The notes: generated by a model from the sequence alone, not told the origin. Positions 23,572 to 37,626 are shown, numbered from the stretch's first letter. The stretch is DNA of 64,000 bases from Sesamum alatum (GCA_034509735.1 JACGWO010000002.1:50651115-50715114); one strand, 5' to 3'. Made by a program: numbers and translations.

Positions 23572-25604
23572 TTAGTTGAACCAGGAAAAATTGTACACAC
23601 TTCTAAAGTTCAAAGTGTGACCGACTATGACAGGGGCATGCAATAGAAACATAGAACAAAGTGGGAGAACGGCAAGGACATACAAAACATCGGTGTCCAA
23701 GGTATCATATGTTTCGGATAGGAAGAGTCGGAATCCATCAGAACTTTCAGAGTCATAGCGGTAGATATCCAAATCCGAGTCCTGGTACATCTGTGATCGA
23801 ACAATCTTAGATAAACAAATAGAACTCAAGAAATGCCAAATATAGATGCAAGTTATTGGAAATTTGGCGCATAAGAGAAAGGATCAGACCTCATCGTATT
23901 TGCCAACATCGGCTGAATCTGCTTCGTCATCCACCTAAAGCGAAAAATCTTGTTACCACTGTCACTAAATCATTATAATCTTGCACCTCTTTTAGTATCA
24001 TCACGGTATAATATGTTAAGTTCGATTCACACTTCATCTTCCATAAAGATTAAACCACGAAGTCTATGTCCAAAGAAGTGCACGAATTTGAACTTCATCA
24101 ACAAGTATAGAACAAGAAAAAGTGTTGCATCAATTACCCATTGCATCTCACTTTCCTCCTTCAGCAAAAGCATCACATGGGCAGAGTTTAGTTTATCAGC
24201 CTGAAGAACAAAGGGTCGTCTCTCCTAGAAAACCAACAAATCCACCAAAATTAGACTGGATGCTCATGTACAACTGAAAATTCAAGAACTGCACCGATAA
24301 AAGTGAAGGATTATCATGTCTTTATACCTCTTGTGACATGTTCTTCCATGTCTCACATCCTTTCTTGTCTATCTCAATCTCATTTCCATCTTTACATGTC
24401 TTTATAAATTCTTCCCTACAAAACGCAAGACGATAAACTGCTTGCATGTTTACCAATTAAATCAAGCCAAGAACTCTCCTGAATTTGCAACTAAATGCCA
24501 GTTGACAATGTTAGAAATTGCAAAGACAAGATTATCAAACGTATGCCAATAAAAGAGATCCAACTAAGTGCCAGTCGACGACATGTATACAACTACCAAT
24601 GATATCTATACAACATTGTAAGAAAAAAATATGCCCCCATATCCAACAAAAACCAACCAAAAATGTAACATTGAGCCAAGTTCCACGCTCTATCAATAAC
24701 ACCAAAAGCACAGCAATGAACAGAATGTCACAAATATGCATGGACTAAATTGCAACATTAGCCCGAGTTTTCGACTTTGTTTTCATTATAACGATTCATC
24801 CAAAACTCTCCTACTTAACATTTGATCAAAACAATAGTATCATAGATATAAAAGCCCATAAAACTTTGCCTATAAAGTCATGTACGGGAAACTCTAACCC
24901 AGATCCAACCTAAACCAATTAAACCAATTACATGGCAAGTGTAAATAATCCATTTGCTCTGTAATTGATGTACATTTCAAAATCATTAACCAATCATAAT
25001 AAAACGTGATATACTTGCAGCGTGATTTGTTTAGTTCAGTTGGACCTAGTTGGATAATAAAACTTCTCATTATTTTCTATCAAGCAATTATGATAAGGAA
25101 TAAGAATAACATCAACTTAAAGGTATAGACATGAACATCAACCATCTGATGACTGGCCGAACTGCGCAAAATCCACACAGAAACACACAATGATTCTCCA
25201 GAAAAAGTAGGTAAATCAGCGTTAACTCAACAAATTGACAAGAACCAAGGACAGAACATACATAAAGAAATGAAAAGCCGATCTGGGCTGGTCCTGAATC
25301 CTCTGCACCTCAATATTTCCACTTCCACATTGGGTTTTACGTTTCCTTTTCGTTATTTTCTTGCGTCCACAGTCATGCATATCAGCCAAAGCAATCGCCA
25401 CGGTGAGCCCACAGCTCTCGCTGCCAAACCCATCAACATTTACACATAACATTCAAATCTCATGAACTGAAAAATCAGTGGCGAATATCAGATGATTAAA
25501 GGGGAAAAGAGAAAGCGCATTTTATACCATTTCTGGAAGGCGCTGCCGTCGGGGCCACGGCGGATTGCGAGGACCCTTTTTCTGGGTCTCGACTGGTACA
25601 CCAT
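23572..25604 (-). CDS. Small HMG-box protein with N-terminal C2HC-type finger (HMGB6/7-like)
   Basis: Six exons (descending): 25604-25528, 25420-25262, 24415-24328, 24224-24138, 23934-23890, 23790-23572; 224 codons, all phases consistent. Seen: MVYQSRPRKRVLAIRRGPDG, then the Cys/His unit CESCGLTVAIALADMHDC (Cys26, Cys29, His41, Cys43), a basic stretch KKITKRKRK, and a divergent HMG box from about residue 68 (QDQPRSAFHFFMEEFIKTCK ... CETWKNMSQEERRPFVLQAD ...). The C-terminal part is acidic (VDDEADSADV, YQDSDLDIYRYDSESSDGF). Plant HMGB6/7-type proteins share the N-terminal Cys/His module plus box and bind DNA in nucleus and nucleolus (family knowledge). The C-terminus is uncertain: reading through adds a hydrophobic tail ending YNFSWFN, while a strong donor TT|GTATGT near 23690 could splice to a short last exon. 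Confidence 0.8.
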
Positions 25605-25619
25605 TGAAGCTGAAAGCTA

Positions 25620-28270
25620 CAGACTTTAGATCTTCTTCATTAAATCTTCTTCGTATATGCAATAAATTGCCGAATGTCGTCCATTTATAGATGTGACTAT
25701 GAGTCTTCGCTTCAAACATTCTGGGGTGTGCTAAAATGCGCCCCGCGTACGGTAGCCTGATGTTTATTGTTTTAGGTGCTAGGGCATGTTTGTCTCTGCC
25801 TGGCTTTCGTGTTTGAAAACTGGAGTTTATTTGAATAGTTATTCCTAAAAAAAGAAAATAAATATTTTTTAAAGTAAAAATAGTTATTTTTTAAAAATTT
25901 AGTGGATACTAAGGAAAAAATTAAAGAAATTCAAACACAACAAGAAAAGAATTTTCTTAAATATAATAAAATATAAAAAGAAAAAAAGCTTCTCACAATC
26001 GTAGTATTAATAAATATTTTATTCATACCATAATTTATAGGCAACCTTGATTTGAGATTTTAAAAGTAATATAATATCAACTTCATATTAAATGAGAATA
26101 AATTATTAACTTACATCAATTATTAAATTTTAACTTAATTAGGCTATTTTATAGCTATTTAATTGTTTAAAGTTTAATATATATAATTAAAGATGATTCA
26201 TTTTGATTTTTTTGATCTACATTGCAGTTTTTTTTTTTTTCTATTTTCGTCCTTTCTCTCTAATTTATATTTTATTTTATTTCTATCTTAATTTTTATCT
26301 ATTTATTTATTCAATTTTGCGTATTTTGATATTTTTTCTTTTGCTTCATTAGATAATATAATGCTTAATTTTATTTAATGTATTAGTAGTGGTAAATAAG
26401 CGATAGAACCAAACGGAGCGCTTCTTGGGTGCATTTTAGCGGAAAGTAATTGCTCAGCTAAACTGAGCTGGCGGGAGGTGCAATTATTAAAATGAGACCT
26501 TTCACGAAAAGGCAAAAGATTTCCCGCGGTGACTCAAAAGTTCCAAAAGCGCATTAGCCCTGTCCTTATGCGCCACGTAAAAGTCGTGTTAATGGTACGG
26601 ACTATAAGCATGGCTCCCTCTCATTGGCTGCCATAACATATGACCAACCACACTTCTGACGTCAGCTCGCCGTCGGATTCTTCGAATTACCCGGTCCATC
26701 ACACGGCTTAGAAAAAATTCTTTTACCTGTATTAATTTTTACATGCAAATTTCTCCCTATAATAAGAGTTAAATAAATACAAATTCTTCAAAAATTAGTG
26801 GGATAATTTATTATATCTCAAAAAAATTCAATTGAAGTATAAAAGTTAAATATGAAAAATAAAATTTTATCTACCTAATTCAAACCACAATACCGAAAGA
26901 ACTTGACCCGTTTCATATGTATCATAGAACACGGTTAACGGGTTTTACTCTGTTGGTATATATTGCATATATATCGCATTTTAATATTGAATATATAACA
27001 TGTGTCCTTCCATGTTCTCTCTGTTGATGTTAAAATTGGTGGAGTTGGTGGACCGTGGATGTTGATGGTATTAATATTGTAATATTTATTTCAATTACAT
27101 TATCCACCTACTACATCATATTCACTTTATACAATTTATCCTCACTATCTCTTGTAACCTATAACATTATTATCTACTACTTTTCATTAAAATAGTGGAT
27201 GATTTCTGCACCTATAAAAAGGGCATCATTCTACCATTTTCATATGTATGCACATATATAATATTTCTACATGCAATTTTCCTATAAGAGAGAGAAATAC
27301 TAGTTGAAGGAATGTGTTCTTTTTTGTGGAGTTTCTGACTCTACAACTTATTCAGAGTGTGTTAGAGTCATACGACAAATCAAGAGTGATACTACTGGAC
27401 CAGTGAGAATATTTTTCTGCAGTGGGCTTGAATCTCTTTAAAGAGAGCGAGATATCCGTGCCTCAGTCTGAAGATATTTTGTATTTTTTTTTAATTGTAA
27501 TTGTTATTTCTACAACATAACCTCCTCCCCCTTTTGGCATACTGACATATATATTAAAGTTAAATTCTTGATAAGAAAAATTTGAGCCTAAAAACATTGG
27601 AATGTTCCCAATAATTTTGCCCGAGGTGAAGTGAAGAATGATATTAATGTAACATGAATCGGGGCCAAGAATAGAAATTAATAAGGCTAAAATTTCAGTA
27701 TATTACCCATCAAAATCAGTTAAGCTGACCAGCCCAAGATGGGCAATATAGTAATAAACCAATTTGTGAAAATTATAAACATAAAAGACATCTTAAAATT
27801 GGTAGCTTAGTAGTTAAGGAATCTCATTTCCCTCATTACAAGAAATAAATCATTTGCATTTGTTTTCAAGTCATTATGATGTGTATATTTACTAGGGGTT
27901 AGAATGTCTTTTTATAATTTTAATGTTAGATTGGGAGTAGTTCTTGTTTAAATCGATGTTTCTATCATATATCTCAATTTTATATGGGTTTTAATGTAAT
28001 TTACCTCTCTATAATATTGCAAATGAGCACATTGGGTACAATCTTAGTTTGAACACAAGACTATGTATCTTTCGAAGAGAAGAGTGACGTAATTCAATCA
28101 ATCAATGACCATCCAAACCATAGTAGATCATGCAAACAATCATCATGCATGAGTTAAATGAAATCACAAGAATCATGTACAAATTCAAACACAACCAAAC
28201 CTTAATCAGCAAAACAGCCAACACAAATGCTAGTAGCTATATGCATGTATACTTAGAAACTCACTCTTTC
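25620..28270. other. Intergenic with an isolated regulatory-like island
   Basis: The promoter of the HMG-box gene lies just above 25604. AT-rich sequence follows, then a GC-richer, motif-dense patch at 26395-26710 (see separate entry), and more AT-rich DNA to the 3' end of the WEB gene. No coding region is supportable. Confidence 0.55.
26395..26710. promoter_or_regulatory. Motif-dense promoter-like island without adjacent ORF
   Basis: The patch contains an E2F-type TTTCCCGC (26520-26527), the palindrome TGACGTCA of bZIP sites in 'cttctgacgtcagctcg', an ACGT core in GCCACGTAAA, an inverted CCAAT box (CATTGG) and several GCGC motifs. It is clearly more GC-rich than its surroundings. No gene starts directly on either side: the nearest start is the HMG-box gene about 0.8-1.1 kb away on the minus strand. 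Confidence 0.4.
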
Positions 28271-28280
28271 AAGAGCCTAA

Positions 28281-31097
28281 TCACCTCATATTTAAAGGGT
28301 GAGTCTTTTTCTTGCTCTGCTTTGTGGGAACTGGAACTTGAATGAACCCAAACTTCTTCCTCTGCACAAAGTACTGCTTTTCGACGTTCACGTCTGCTGT
28401 TGGTTTGCGCGGGTGCAGAATGAGTCGACTCTGTTCCTGCAGCATTTGGCTCAGAGAAATGTGTTGCCTTTCAGAATGATTCTCCACATGCCTCCCCACC
28501 ATAACATCATCTTGTAGGATCAGTTTTCGACTCAGTATGTCTCCGATTGAAGTCGTTGTCCTAAAGCCGGGGACCGGCCTCTCTTTCGCTGCATATGATT
28601 CGTTTTCGTTGAGGACATGTGGATTTGCATGGCCAGGATGGGAGTTCCTGAACTTGAACATAGTGAAATTATTGGCAGACTGTTGCACAGGAGCATGATC
28701 TTCAGTAATGACATTTTTCGGTTGAGGTCCCTCTTCTTGGAAAAAGTCTCGGGATCGTGTGTTTTCTTTAGCTATTGACTCAAATTTCTCCAGAATTGGC
28801 TCTTCCAGTTGATGAGCTTCGCTGGTTAGCCGAATGGCATTGGTATCTATAAATTTGGTCTTGCAAAGGTCTTCGGCTTGTTGTGCTTTCAGAGTAAGAG
28901 CTCGGTACTCTTCAACCGACAGAGTTATTCCATTGGGCTTGTGCAAGAAAACATCAGACGACTTCTCACCGTTCAGGAACGTGTTACGCTCAGCAAGTGC
29001 GATTGCTTCAACTGCTTTAGCTGCTTCTTCCATTTTCTTGGCTGCACTTAACCTCATTTCTGCCATTCTAATGCTATTCTTTGTTCGTTCGATCTCAGTC
29101 ATTGCCTTGATTACCTCATATCTTGAAGCTTCTGTCATCTTCTTGAACTGCTCAGCCTCAAAATTGACTTGCTTTAGTTCATTGCACATACTCATAGAGA
29201 TATTGTGTGCATCTCCCATTTCTACTTTCTTGTCCACATTTGGCTTTCTCCTAGATATGTGATGGTTCTGCTCTAAAGACAAAACCCCTTCAGAATTTGG
29301 TATCTGCATGTTACTTCCCCTCTCAAGTAAAAGCTTATCTCTTCTCATTTTCTTGTTTAAAGACTCTACCGACGCTTGAATTGCTGCAAGATCGCCGGAC
29401 GTTTTATTAAGGTTCAGTTTCGCCTGATTCAACTCCATGAACATCAAACCAGGCGACAGGACAGGGCACAAGCTCAAGCCCTCAGTTGAATTTTCATCGG
29501 GAAAGGTCATATGGTTTTCCAGTTTTAGCTCAGGACTAGCCATGAACGACGATGGTTCTGGCATCAAGTTGACCTTTAAACCTTCGACGAACTTTTTTGC
29601 TGCTTCCAGTTCTTTTAAGAGATTGAGTGTTTGCTGCTCTTTCATAATCAGATCCCTCTCCAATTGCATTGCCTGTTCCTCTAGTTTCTCAAGATCAGTC
29701 TCATGCTGCAATCAGTAGTACTCTTTGAGTTATATGCACTTCACAAAGGAAAAGTACTCAACTCCTCACTACTAAGATTGCAAGTATATGCAAACAACAG
29801 AAATCATTCCCAACAACAAAAAGCTAATAGCAGAATTTAAACCATGACACAGGCTGCATGCTTAAAGAGATTGGTTCTACAATAATTCGAATAAATGCAC
29901 TTGTTCATCTTCGGACCTTGAATGGCAAGTAATTAATCGGGACATTACGTGTTGTGAACAAATTTGATGCATAAAAGTTGCTTAGTTCGGTATCTTGTAT
30001 CAGAGCCCACAGCAAGACACATGTTTATTGTAAAATCATGAAAAGTAAGAGTACAATCAAAAGATGTTTTCTATAAAACACGAATTTTAAACCATAGCAT
30101 CATATGAAACCTCCCATACATATATACATCATTCATGTAACAACTTCATCTTAAGGTAATCGCCAGACTTGTAATAAGAGATAAGATTTGTTTTAACTAC
30201 GACAGCCTCAACCACAAAATCCACACGCCACAGAAACAATATTCTTGATATTACTGTCTTATACCCTGATACAGAATTTACCGGTCAATATCCAGAGTCG
30301 GGATACGCATGTATAAGAAGTTCTTCGATCTCCTATTACTAGCACCAACACTTCTCCATCAAAACCACCACCTAAATTTCATATCCAGGGTCATAACTCC
30401 ATTCTTGCTCACCATTATACCACCACTGCCCCGGCAGGCCCACGACAATGATCATCATTCTGTGGACCATTGGATCCAACGAGCTTGAATGGAGCAGATG
30501 ATGTGTCCAAGAATTACACCAGCCATGATCCACAAGAAGTAATTGTAGCCAGGGCCTATGCTATAATTTGGAAAATTTAATTCAGGTTATATCTAAACTA
30601 ATGACATTCACAGCTCCTTTTTGGAAATTCTCCATTTCCATTCATTTTCCATTAACACTAGCACTCCTATTTTTAAGCTGACACCTCAGTTCCCAAGAAC
30701 AATTTATAACTCTGGCATCCTCAATTTCTTGCATTTGTTAAGTATACACCACATTCACTTGGTCCAGATTTATTTTCTACATCCCTTTCGTATTAGTCAG
30801 TCTTAGTACTAACAAAAGGAACACTTTTTCCTCAAAACATTAACCAACATAAAAAGAGGACAACAGAGTTCCAAATTTAACAAAACAAAAACAAGAAAAC
30901 CTAAAAAATCCAACAAGACTCACATTCCCAGCAGCAGGTACACGCAGCAAGTAATGGGGTATCCAGGGACCACTCCCGCCGAACCGGTCCACCGCCTCCT
31001 TAACGGACTCGAACGGCGGCGAAGTGTCGATCTCCGCTCTCGGGTTTATAACCTTCTTCGTTTCTGCAACCACTGAAGATTCCACAGTTTCAGCCAT
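28281..31097 (-). CDS. WEB family (DUF827) coiled-coil protein
   Basis: Two exons: 31097-30924 (58 codons) and 29705-28281 (474 codons plus stop), total 532 aa; donor AAT|GTGAGT and acceptor TTGCAG|CATGAG, phase 0. Seen: the N-terminal family signature TSPPFESVKEAVDRFGG (residues 28-44), then long heptad-rich segments (KLEEQAMQLERDLIMKEQQT; IERTKNSIRMAEMRLSAAKK followed by MEEAAKAVEAIALAERNTFL), the SVEEYRALTLKAQQAEDLCK block typical of WEB proteins, and a basic C-terminus ending in QSKKKTHPLNMR. Family knowledge: WEB1/PMI2 relatives organise chloroplast photorelocation and other membrane or cytoskeletal processes; the subgroup near At2g40480/At2g38370 is poorly characterised. The ATG at 31097 is used because the frame upstream starts only at GTG. 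A TATA tract lies near 31213-31234. Confidence 0.87.
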
Positions 31098-31299
31098 AAC
31101 TTCCACACACCAGAAAAGAGAAAAACAGGAAAAAGAAAGCTCTAAGTTTCAGTGTATGGATCAAACTTGGAATTCAGAAATTAGAATGTTCGTTAAGGGC
31201 GCAAATCCCGGATGTATATATTTATATATATAAAAGTGAGGAGCATTTGATTTGATTGGAGAGATGATCAAAGGTGTGTGTGATGCTAATGATGATGTG

Positions 31300-34200
31300 T
31301 TTTGGATGTAAAGCTCGGGACCATGAAAAATAAAGCGTATTGTCATTTTTCAGAGGAAAGAGCACAAAGTTTGTATGTGTGTGTGTGTGTGAGAGTGAGT
31401 GGGAAGGTCAAAATTCAAAGCCTGAGAACTGCGAAGCGTGGCGGACAAAGAGAGTAAAAGGAAGCCGTTCGATTTTGATGTAATGTAAACTACATTTCTT
31501 ATTTTCAAATTAAGTCGTGATTACTGTTTTTATGTGCATATAATAAATAATTTTTTATATTTTAAAATATATTATAAATAAAAGTAAAATATATAACCTA
31601 ACACATTATATTAGAAAAATAGAAGGAAATAAAGAAAATATTAACTTATCAATTAATATAAAATTTAGATTGTTGAATAAAATAATTATCTGATATGAAG
31701 ATTATTTTTGACATTACAAAAAGTGATGCGATGGTATCATTAACCATCATTTGTGATTACAAAAGAGATTTCTTTTATATAATAGTATAAATTAATACGC
31801 CTCTTTATAGGAGTTTAAAATAAGCATTTATTAAATTAAATTAAATTAAGGTAAGTATTAAGGGGGTGGGTGTCACAAATACTCAAAGTAAGTGATTATC
31901 GGCTTATTGCTGATAAGAGTATCCTTGTTTTATATCTTCGGTTTTTGAACTATTTAATTAAGTTGATTTAGGACAAATGTTATGAACAATTTCCTATCAA
32001 TTTTTGCAGCTTATTGGTAAAATTATAGATATTAAGGAAGTGTCTACGAGAGTTTTGAAAAAAGTATTTCAACTCTTGGTTCAAAAAAGCACTTTTAAGA
32101 TGTTTCATATGTCAACGTCTAACTACTTTGATTTTTTTTTTATAAATAAATTTAGCTTTTTTGGGATTAATTTACTCTCATTATAATAATCTTAATTCAA
32201 ATTTATCCTTTTTAATTTAATTTTAAAATTGCACATATAGAGTTTATATTATATTTTTCAAATAATTTGCGTAATTCAACACTAATAAAATTCACACTTT
32301 CACATGTTTAATATTTTAGATTTTTTATATTTTATTTACTATATTATCTAATATTATTCCTATATCATATAAAAATATAAATTAAATTTTTGAGATTAAT
32401 TAAAGACTAATATATATATATATATATTACAATCATGCAATTTATTTATTGTGTATGAATGAACAATTAAATTACTTAGTGGGATCATTACTAAATTAAA
32501 CATTCAATTTTCTATTGATTGTAATGTTTTAATAACATATATGACAAATGCTTGTAAAAAAATAAATATGAAATATACTGCTTGAAATATAATTTTTATG
32601 CTTTGAGGAAAAATAATTCTTATCTACAAAAGAGAAATATCAATACGAAGCAAATATAATATCTTTTTAATTAATAGGATAAACATTATTTAATCAATTA
32701 AGCTTATTTTATAAGTTATTTTTTTCTTAAACACTACCCAATTTAATTTTTATCTTCTTTTCATTTCTTTATAAACACCTCCCACTTTTGATTTTAATAC
32801 AACTTTCATCTTTCTCTCCAAAAATTATTTATCCAAAGGTGGAAGATTTCTTAAACACTTCAACTTTAATTTTTTTTAAATACTTTCAACTTTTACTACT
32901 GCTTAACTTACAATTTTATACCAAACACAACTTAAACATTCTAATTTTATTTTATTTTTTCAGTTTTATTATAAAAAAATCCGGAGTTCCCAACTTTTAG
33001 ACATGTAACTTATGTTATATGTATATTTTTTCTTATATCCAAACACTCTAACGGGCTTGCAGGTTCGGGGCGTGACACGCACACATTACATATATAAAAT
33101 ATTGTTTTAAACAACACAAATAACAAAGAAAATAAAATTTAGAATAAAAAATCCAATCCGTCCCGACAAGATTTTGGACCCAAATGGGGGCCCTCTCCAT
33201 TTACTTTCCTCTTTTAAGTAGGTTAGAATAGTGACACTGATAGAGAGATAGACAAAGAAAGAAAAGAAACAATATAACATAAATGCTGGTTTTATTACTT
33301 TGTAGAAATCATTATTAGGACAACAACTCAAGTATGGCCCCCATTCCATATACTTGTGCGTGATTGAAGGGGCAGTTTTGCACATGCAAATGATGTCCCT
33401 CATTTTCAACCAACAACCCTTCCCTCCTTATTTTATTTTTTTAATAATTAATTATTCGGGTCTTAAAATTTGTTTATTTATTTAGGACAAATATTTATTT
33501 AAGTAACATTTATCTCGATCAACAATGAAATCTGCACTCCTGCTCTTGCGCAGATGAACAAAGAGCTTCACTCGTCTCCAGGGTCAGTTGGAGATAAAGG
33601 GGCTTAGGGGTTTTGGGAAAAAATGACGGGTTCACACTTCTCGATTTTGTCTGACTTTGAATTTTTTTTTTAAAGGCCTCAAAGTTATTTCAGTAGATTT
33701 TCTAACTCATAGAATCGGGCCATGTGCTAAGCATATGGTCTTTCCGTCAAAAAATTAACAACGTGTTAAACCTTATTTTTTACCTTCATTGTGGATGGAA
33801 TCTTGGAAGGAATGTGGTAATATCCTATAAGTATTGGGGTTAAGTCGATAGAGGTAAATTCTCAAGGGACTTGTGTGCAACTTAATTTCATTTACTTAGC
33901 TTGTTTAAAGTTAACTAAAAACCTTCTTAAGCTAAAGTCAATTCTTTGAGAACAATGAATTAAATAAAGCCAATTTATTTACAAAGGGATAGAAAGAATA
34001 AAAAAAAGAACTGCTCATTAAAGAACTTTCATCCCCCTTTCCCCCAAATCTTTCACCTTTCTTTTGCTTTTTCTTTTTTTCCCTTTTATGTTGTCCCTTT
34101 TGATTTATTAATTAAGAAACATATTTAATAAATATAAAGTATTCTTTTCATTTGAATGGTAATAATTTATATTTAATTTTTTGCATTTTTTCCCTTGTCC

Positions 34201-34497
34201 TATTGAGACCCAATATAAGAAAACATTATTAAAAAATCAATTATTACGCTATAAATCATACGGTTTAAAAATTATATTAAATCAGTACTATCTATCAAGG
34301 TTAGACAAACGATATGAAAACTTAAATTTTGACCATGGTTAATCAACATTCACTATGGTTTTACTTATGATCAAAACACTTGTCATAATTTTTAACTATA
34401 CGTAGCAAATATTTTGACATTGCTTACAAAAACAACGGCTAATAATTTTTTTCAATCATGATCGATTAGTATCTGTCACGATTGTTTGTTTTTAACC

Positions 34498-34539
<42 letters not shown>

Positions 34540-36376
34540 GAATCATTAATTAATTTCTTCTGCCTCTAATATCTTCCATGGACATGATGAGAATGAACAG
34601 AGAATTGGGTAATGATGGGTGTGGTTGCAGATGCTGCAGGGTCAATCTCAGAATTAATTATGATGATAATTATTAATGATGATATCTTGTAATTATAAAC
34701 TCAAGAAATATTATTTGATGATTTTTGTACCAAATTACTAACATAATAATAATTGAATGTGTTTCACACTCTTCATAATTATTCACATATGAAAAAATAT
34801 GGTTCCAATTATGAGTTATATATATAGTTCAAACATTAGGAATGAGTGTTGTACCTCTCTCAATGATAATAATAATTAAATAAATTATTTTTTTAATATT
34901 CTCTAATCTAATGTTATGATTTATTTTATGGTTTGAATATGTCATTTTTTATTTTTTCTAGCTAGATTTAAATTTTAAAATCCATAAGATAATTGCAAAC
35001 TTATTAGTATTACTCCAACGAGACTATTTATATTTTATTTTGTTTTCCCCCCAAAGTATAATAATTTACAAATAATATTTACATCAAAACAACTATAACT
35101 GAAAATGCATTTTTTTTTAATTATGATGGTACGATATAATTCATACCTTTATAATATAAACAAAAAAAATTAAATAAACATAATATAGATAAATAATTTT
35201 GTGAAGCCCCTTATCCCAAGTATCGAATCAATTTCATACATTCTCAAATTATTCTTTATATATTTATTGATTTAGGACTTTTTCTTAAATGGTTTAATTC
35301 AGGCCATGAAGGAGTTATATGAAACTTGAAGGGACCAAATTCCAAGTATCAGGAAGTTTATGGTCGAAAAATAATTTCTAGGGTACAATTTGTATATAAT
35401 AAAATCTCAAGGGACTAAATTAGATTTTTATAAAATTCTCAGGCTAAATTGTGTATGGTCGAAAGTTAGGGGGTCAAACTATAAACTTTATAAAAATTTA
35501 GAATGGATATATGAAAAGGAGAAGTGGAAGAATAGCAAAGGATAAGGATCAGGCCACGTGTTACATAGCCATCCCCCCTAACTCCTGTCGGTGCCAATAG
35601 TGTATATATATATTGTAATATTACAGTGTTTTTTTTCGTTTTATAGTATATGATTCATTAAATCGTTCCACATTAAAGTTTAAAAATTAGTTCAATATAT
35701 TAATAATTGCATTCCTTCCTTTAAAATTTGATATAATTGTGGGACTTGCTTGAACAGTAAGACTGACTCACAACTAAAGGTTCGTTTGGTTCAAATGAGA
35801 GGAAAGTAAAAGTAAAAGGGGGATGGGGAGGACAAGCATAATAATTTTCCTTCAAGTTGTTTGGTATGATTGGGAAGTGAGTAAATCTCAAATATTTTCC
35901 CTTATTTGGTACGAAAAAATTAGATGTAGAAGAAAAAAATTAATTTTTATAATTTTACAGTTTAACCCTTTCCCTTTATTTTGTATTAGACTATAAACAA
36001 GTTAATATTATACTAATATAAAAAATCTAAAATCTTTAGCAATAAAAATATATATCAAACAAGAACAATAATAATTTTTTATTAATAAAAATATTCTTCA
36101 AAATAAATATCGTTCATTTATTCTAAATTATTCAGTTTAAATAAAATAAAAATTACTCGTGTTGACAGCGGGAAGAGGGAACACGATTAGGGAAAATGAT
36201 TATTCAATCTTAATTAATAGCAAATTAGCAATAAAAAAGTCTGGAAAATTGCAAATGCAAAGTATGTTTATCGGATTGTTGACTTCTACATAGTAGTTTT
36301 TTCTACGATTTGTTATCTTTTCTCTGGTGATTATGTATGGTATCATCAACGGGAAGGAGAAAATAATTGGAGGGAA

Positions 36377-36407
<31 letters not shown>

Positions 36408-36640
36408 CAATAGAGTAAATACAAATAAAATATGTATTTTTTTTGTCTTTTTGGCCTTATACTTCCACTTTTCGCCAAATTTCGGACAGAAACGAAATTG
36501 GCATCCGGAGAGATTTCATATACACCCAGTTTTACTTCCCCTGCATCTCTTTCCTCAAACCAAACACTAAACTTTTTCTTATACATTCCATTTTACTTCT
36601 ACTTCTCCTATACTTTCACTTTTCTCCCCAACCAAACATA
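31300..36640. other. Gene desert, AT-rich, decayed transposons
   Basis: No supportable gene. The sequence at 35200-35510 ('aagccccttatcccaag', then repeated 'aagggactaaatt' phrases) resembles a decayed gypsy LTR. 34300-34500 resembles the subterminal sequence found at 45280-45540. TA microsatellites lie at about 32411-32427, 34503-34537 and 36380-36403. Short open frames here have no domain. Confidence 0.55.
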
Positions 36641-36648
36641 TTCTAAAA

Positions 36649-37364
36649 GATTTTGAGTCTCACAAATGTATTTATATGTCTATTATTGTAATAGTTTCTC
36701 ACTTCTTTATCTCTTTTGAATGTATTAAAGGATAATTACACCCCCTCCCCTGAGATTTAGTATAATTACATGTAAACTCCCTATGGTCTGAAAAGTTTCA
36801 TCTAGTACTCCTGATGTTTGCTTTTGACTAACAAATAGGTCCCTATGTTACTCAAAATTCATCGAATTTATCAATATTAGCAAAAAAAAGAAAAAAGAAA
36901 AGAATGACAAGTCGATATTTGTCGATTAACATATTACTGACTTATTGTAAGTCAAACTAATTTTTTTATAATCAAACTACCCCTATATATTTTCACACGT
37001 TAATATATATCAGGAGGTATATCTTCACCGTTATAAGGGTATTTTAGCCATAAAATATTTGTTTGGCCTGCGATAAGTCATTAATAAGTAAATCGATGGT
37101 AAATATCGATTTTTATTCAATTTTTTTTGTTAATATCAACAAATTTGATGAATTTTGACTAATAGGGACCTATTTATTAGGCAGAAGCAACTTTAGGAGT
37201 GCTAGATATAATTTTTTAAACTGCATAGAATTTATGTGTAATTACACCAAATCTCGATGGAGGGGGTGTAATTATCCCTTAATACATTCAAAAGAAATAA
37301 AGAAGTGAAAAAATATTATAATAATAAACATATAAACACATTCGTGAAATTCAAGCTCTCAATC
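36649..37364. repeat. Long imperfect inverted repeat (about 300-bp arms)
   Basis: The left arm (36649 to about 36975) and right arm (about 37060-37364) are inverted copies through their whole length. Examples are GGATAATTACACCCCCTCC on the left and the same string in reverse near 37262-37280, 'caaataggtccctat' inverted as 'atagggacctattta', and outer flanks 'cttttgaatgtatta' inverted as 'taatacattcaaaag'. The spacer (about 85 bp) contains 'caccgttataagggtattttagcc'. The same spacer and arm sequences recur near 19.8-20.1 kb and 22.7 kb, so it is a dispersed foldback-type element. Confidence 0.75.
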
Positions 37365-37626
37365 TTTTAGTTGCGAGTCAGCCTGACTGGTCAAGCAATG
37401 TCTCATTGACTATTATGCCGTATTTATACACATAAAACATAAAACACTTATGTCCATACTTTAATTTATTGGTTCTATGAATTTGTCAAATTGGTTCTTA
37501 TCAAGTAGTCATTGGGCTCGAGGTTGAACAGTTCGTGGAACGCGTTGGGATAACATTGTGTTGCTAATAGAGGACTCGTCGATTAATTTCTATTCGGGTG
37601 TTTTTCCACGAGCATACTAGAGGTCG

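Noticed and set aside
30840..31106. Extension of the WEB N-terminus upstream of 31097 and past 30924
   Set aside because: The upstream part starts only from GTG; the downstream part is intronic beyond a clear GTGAGT donor.
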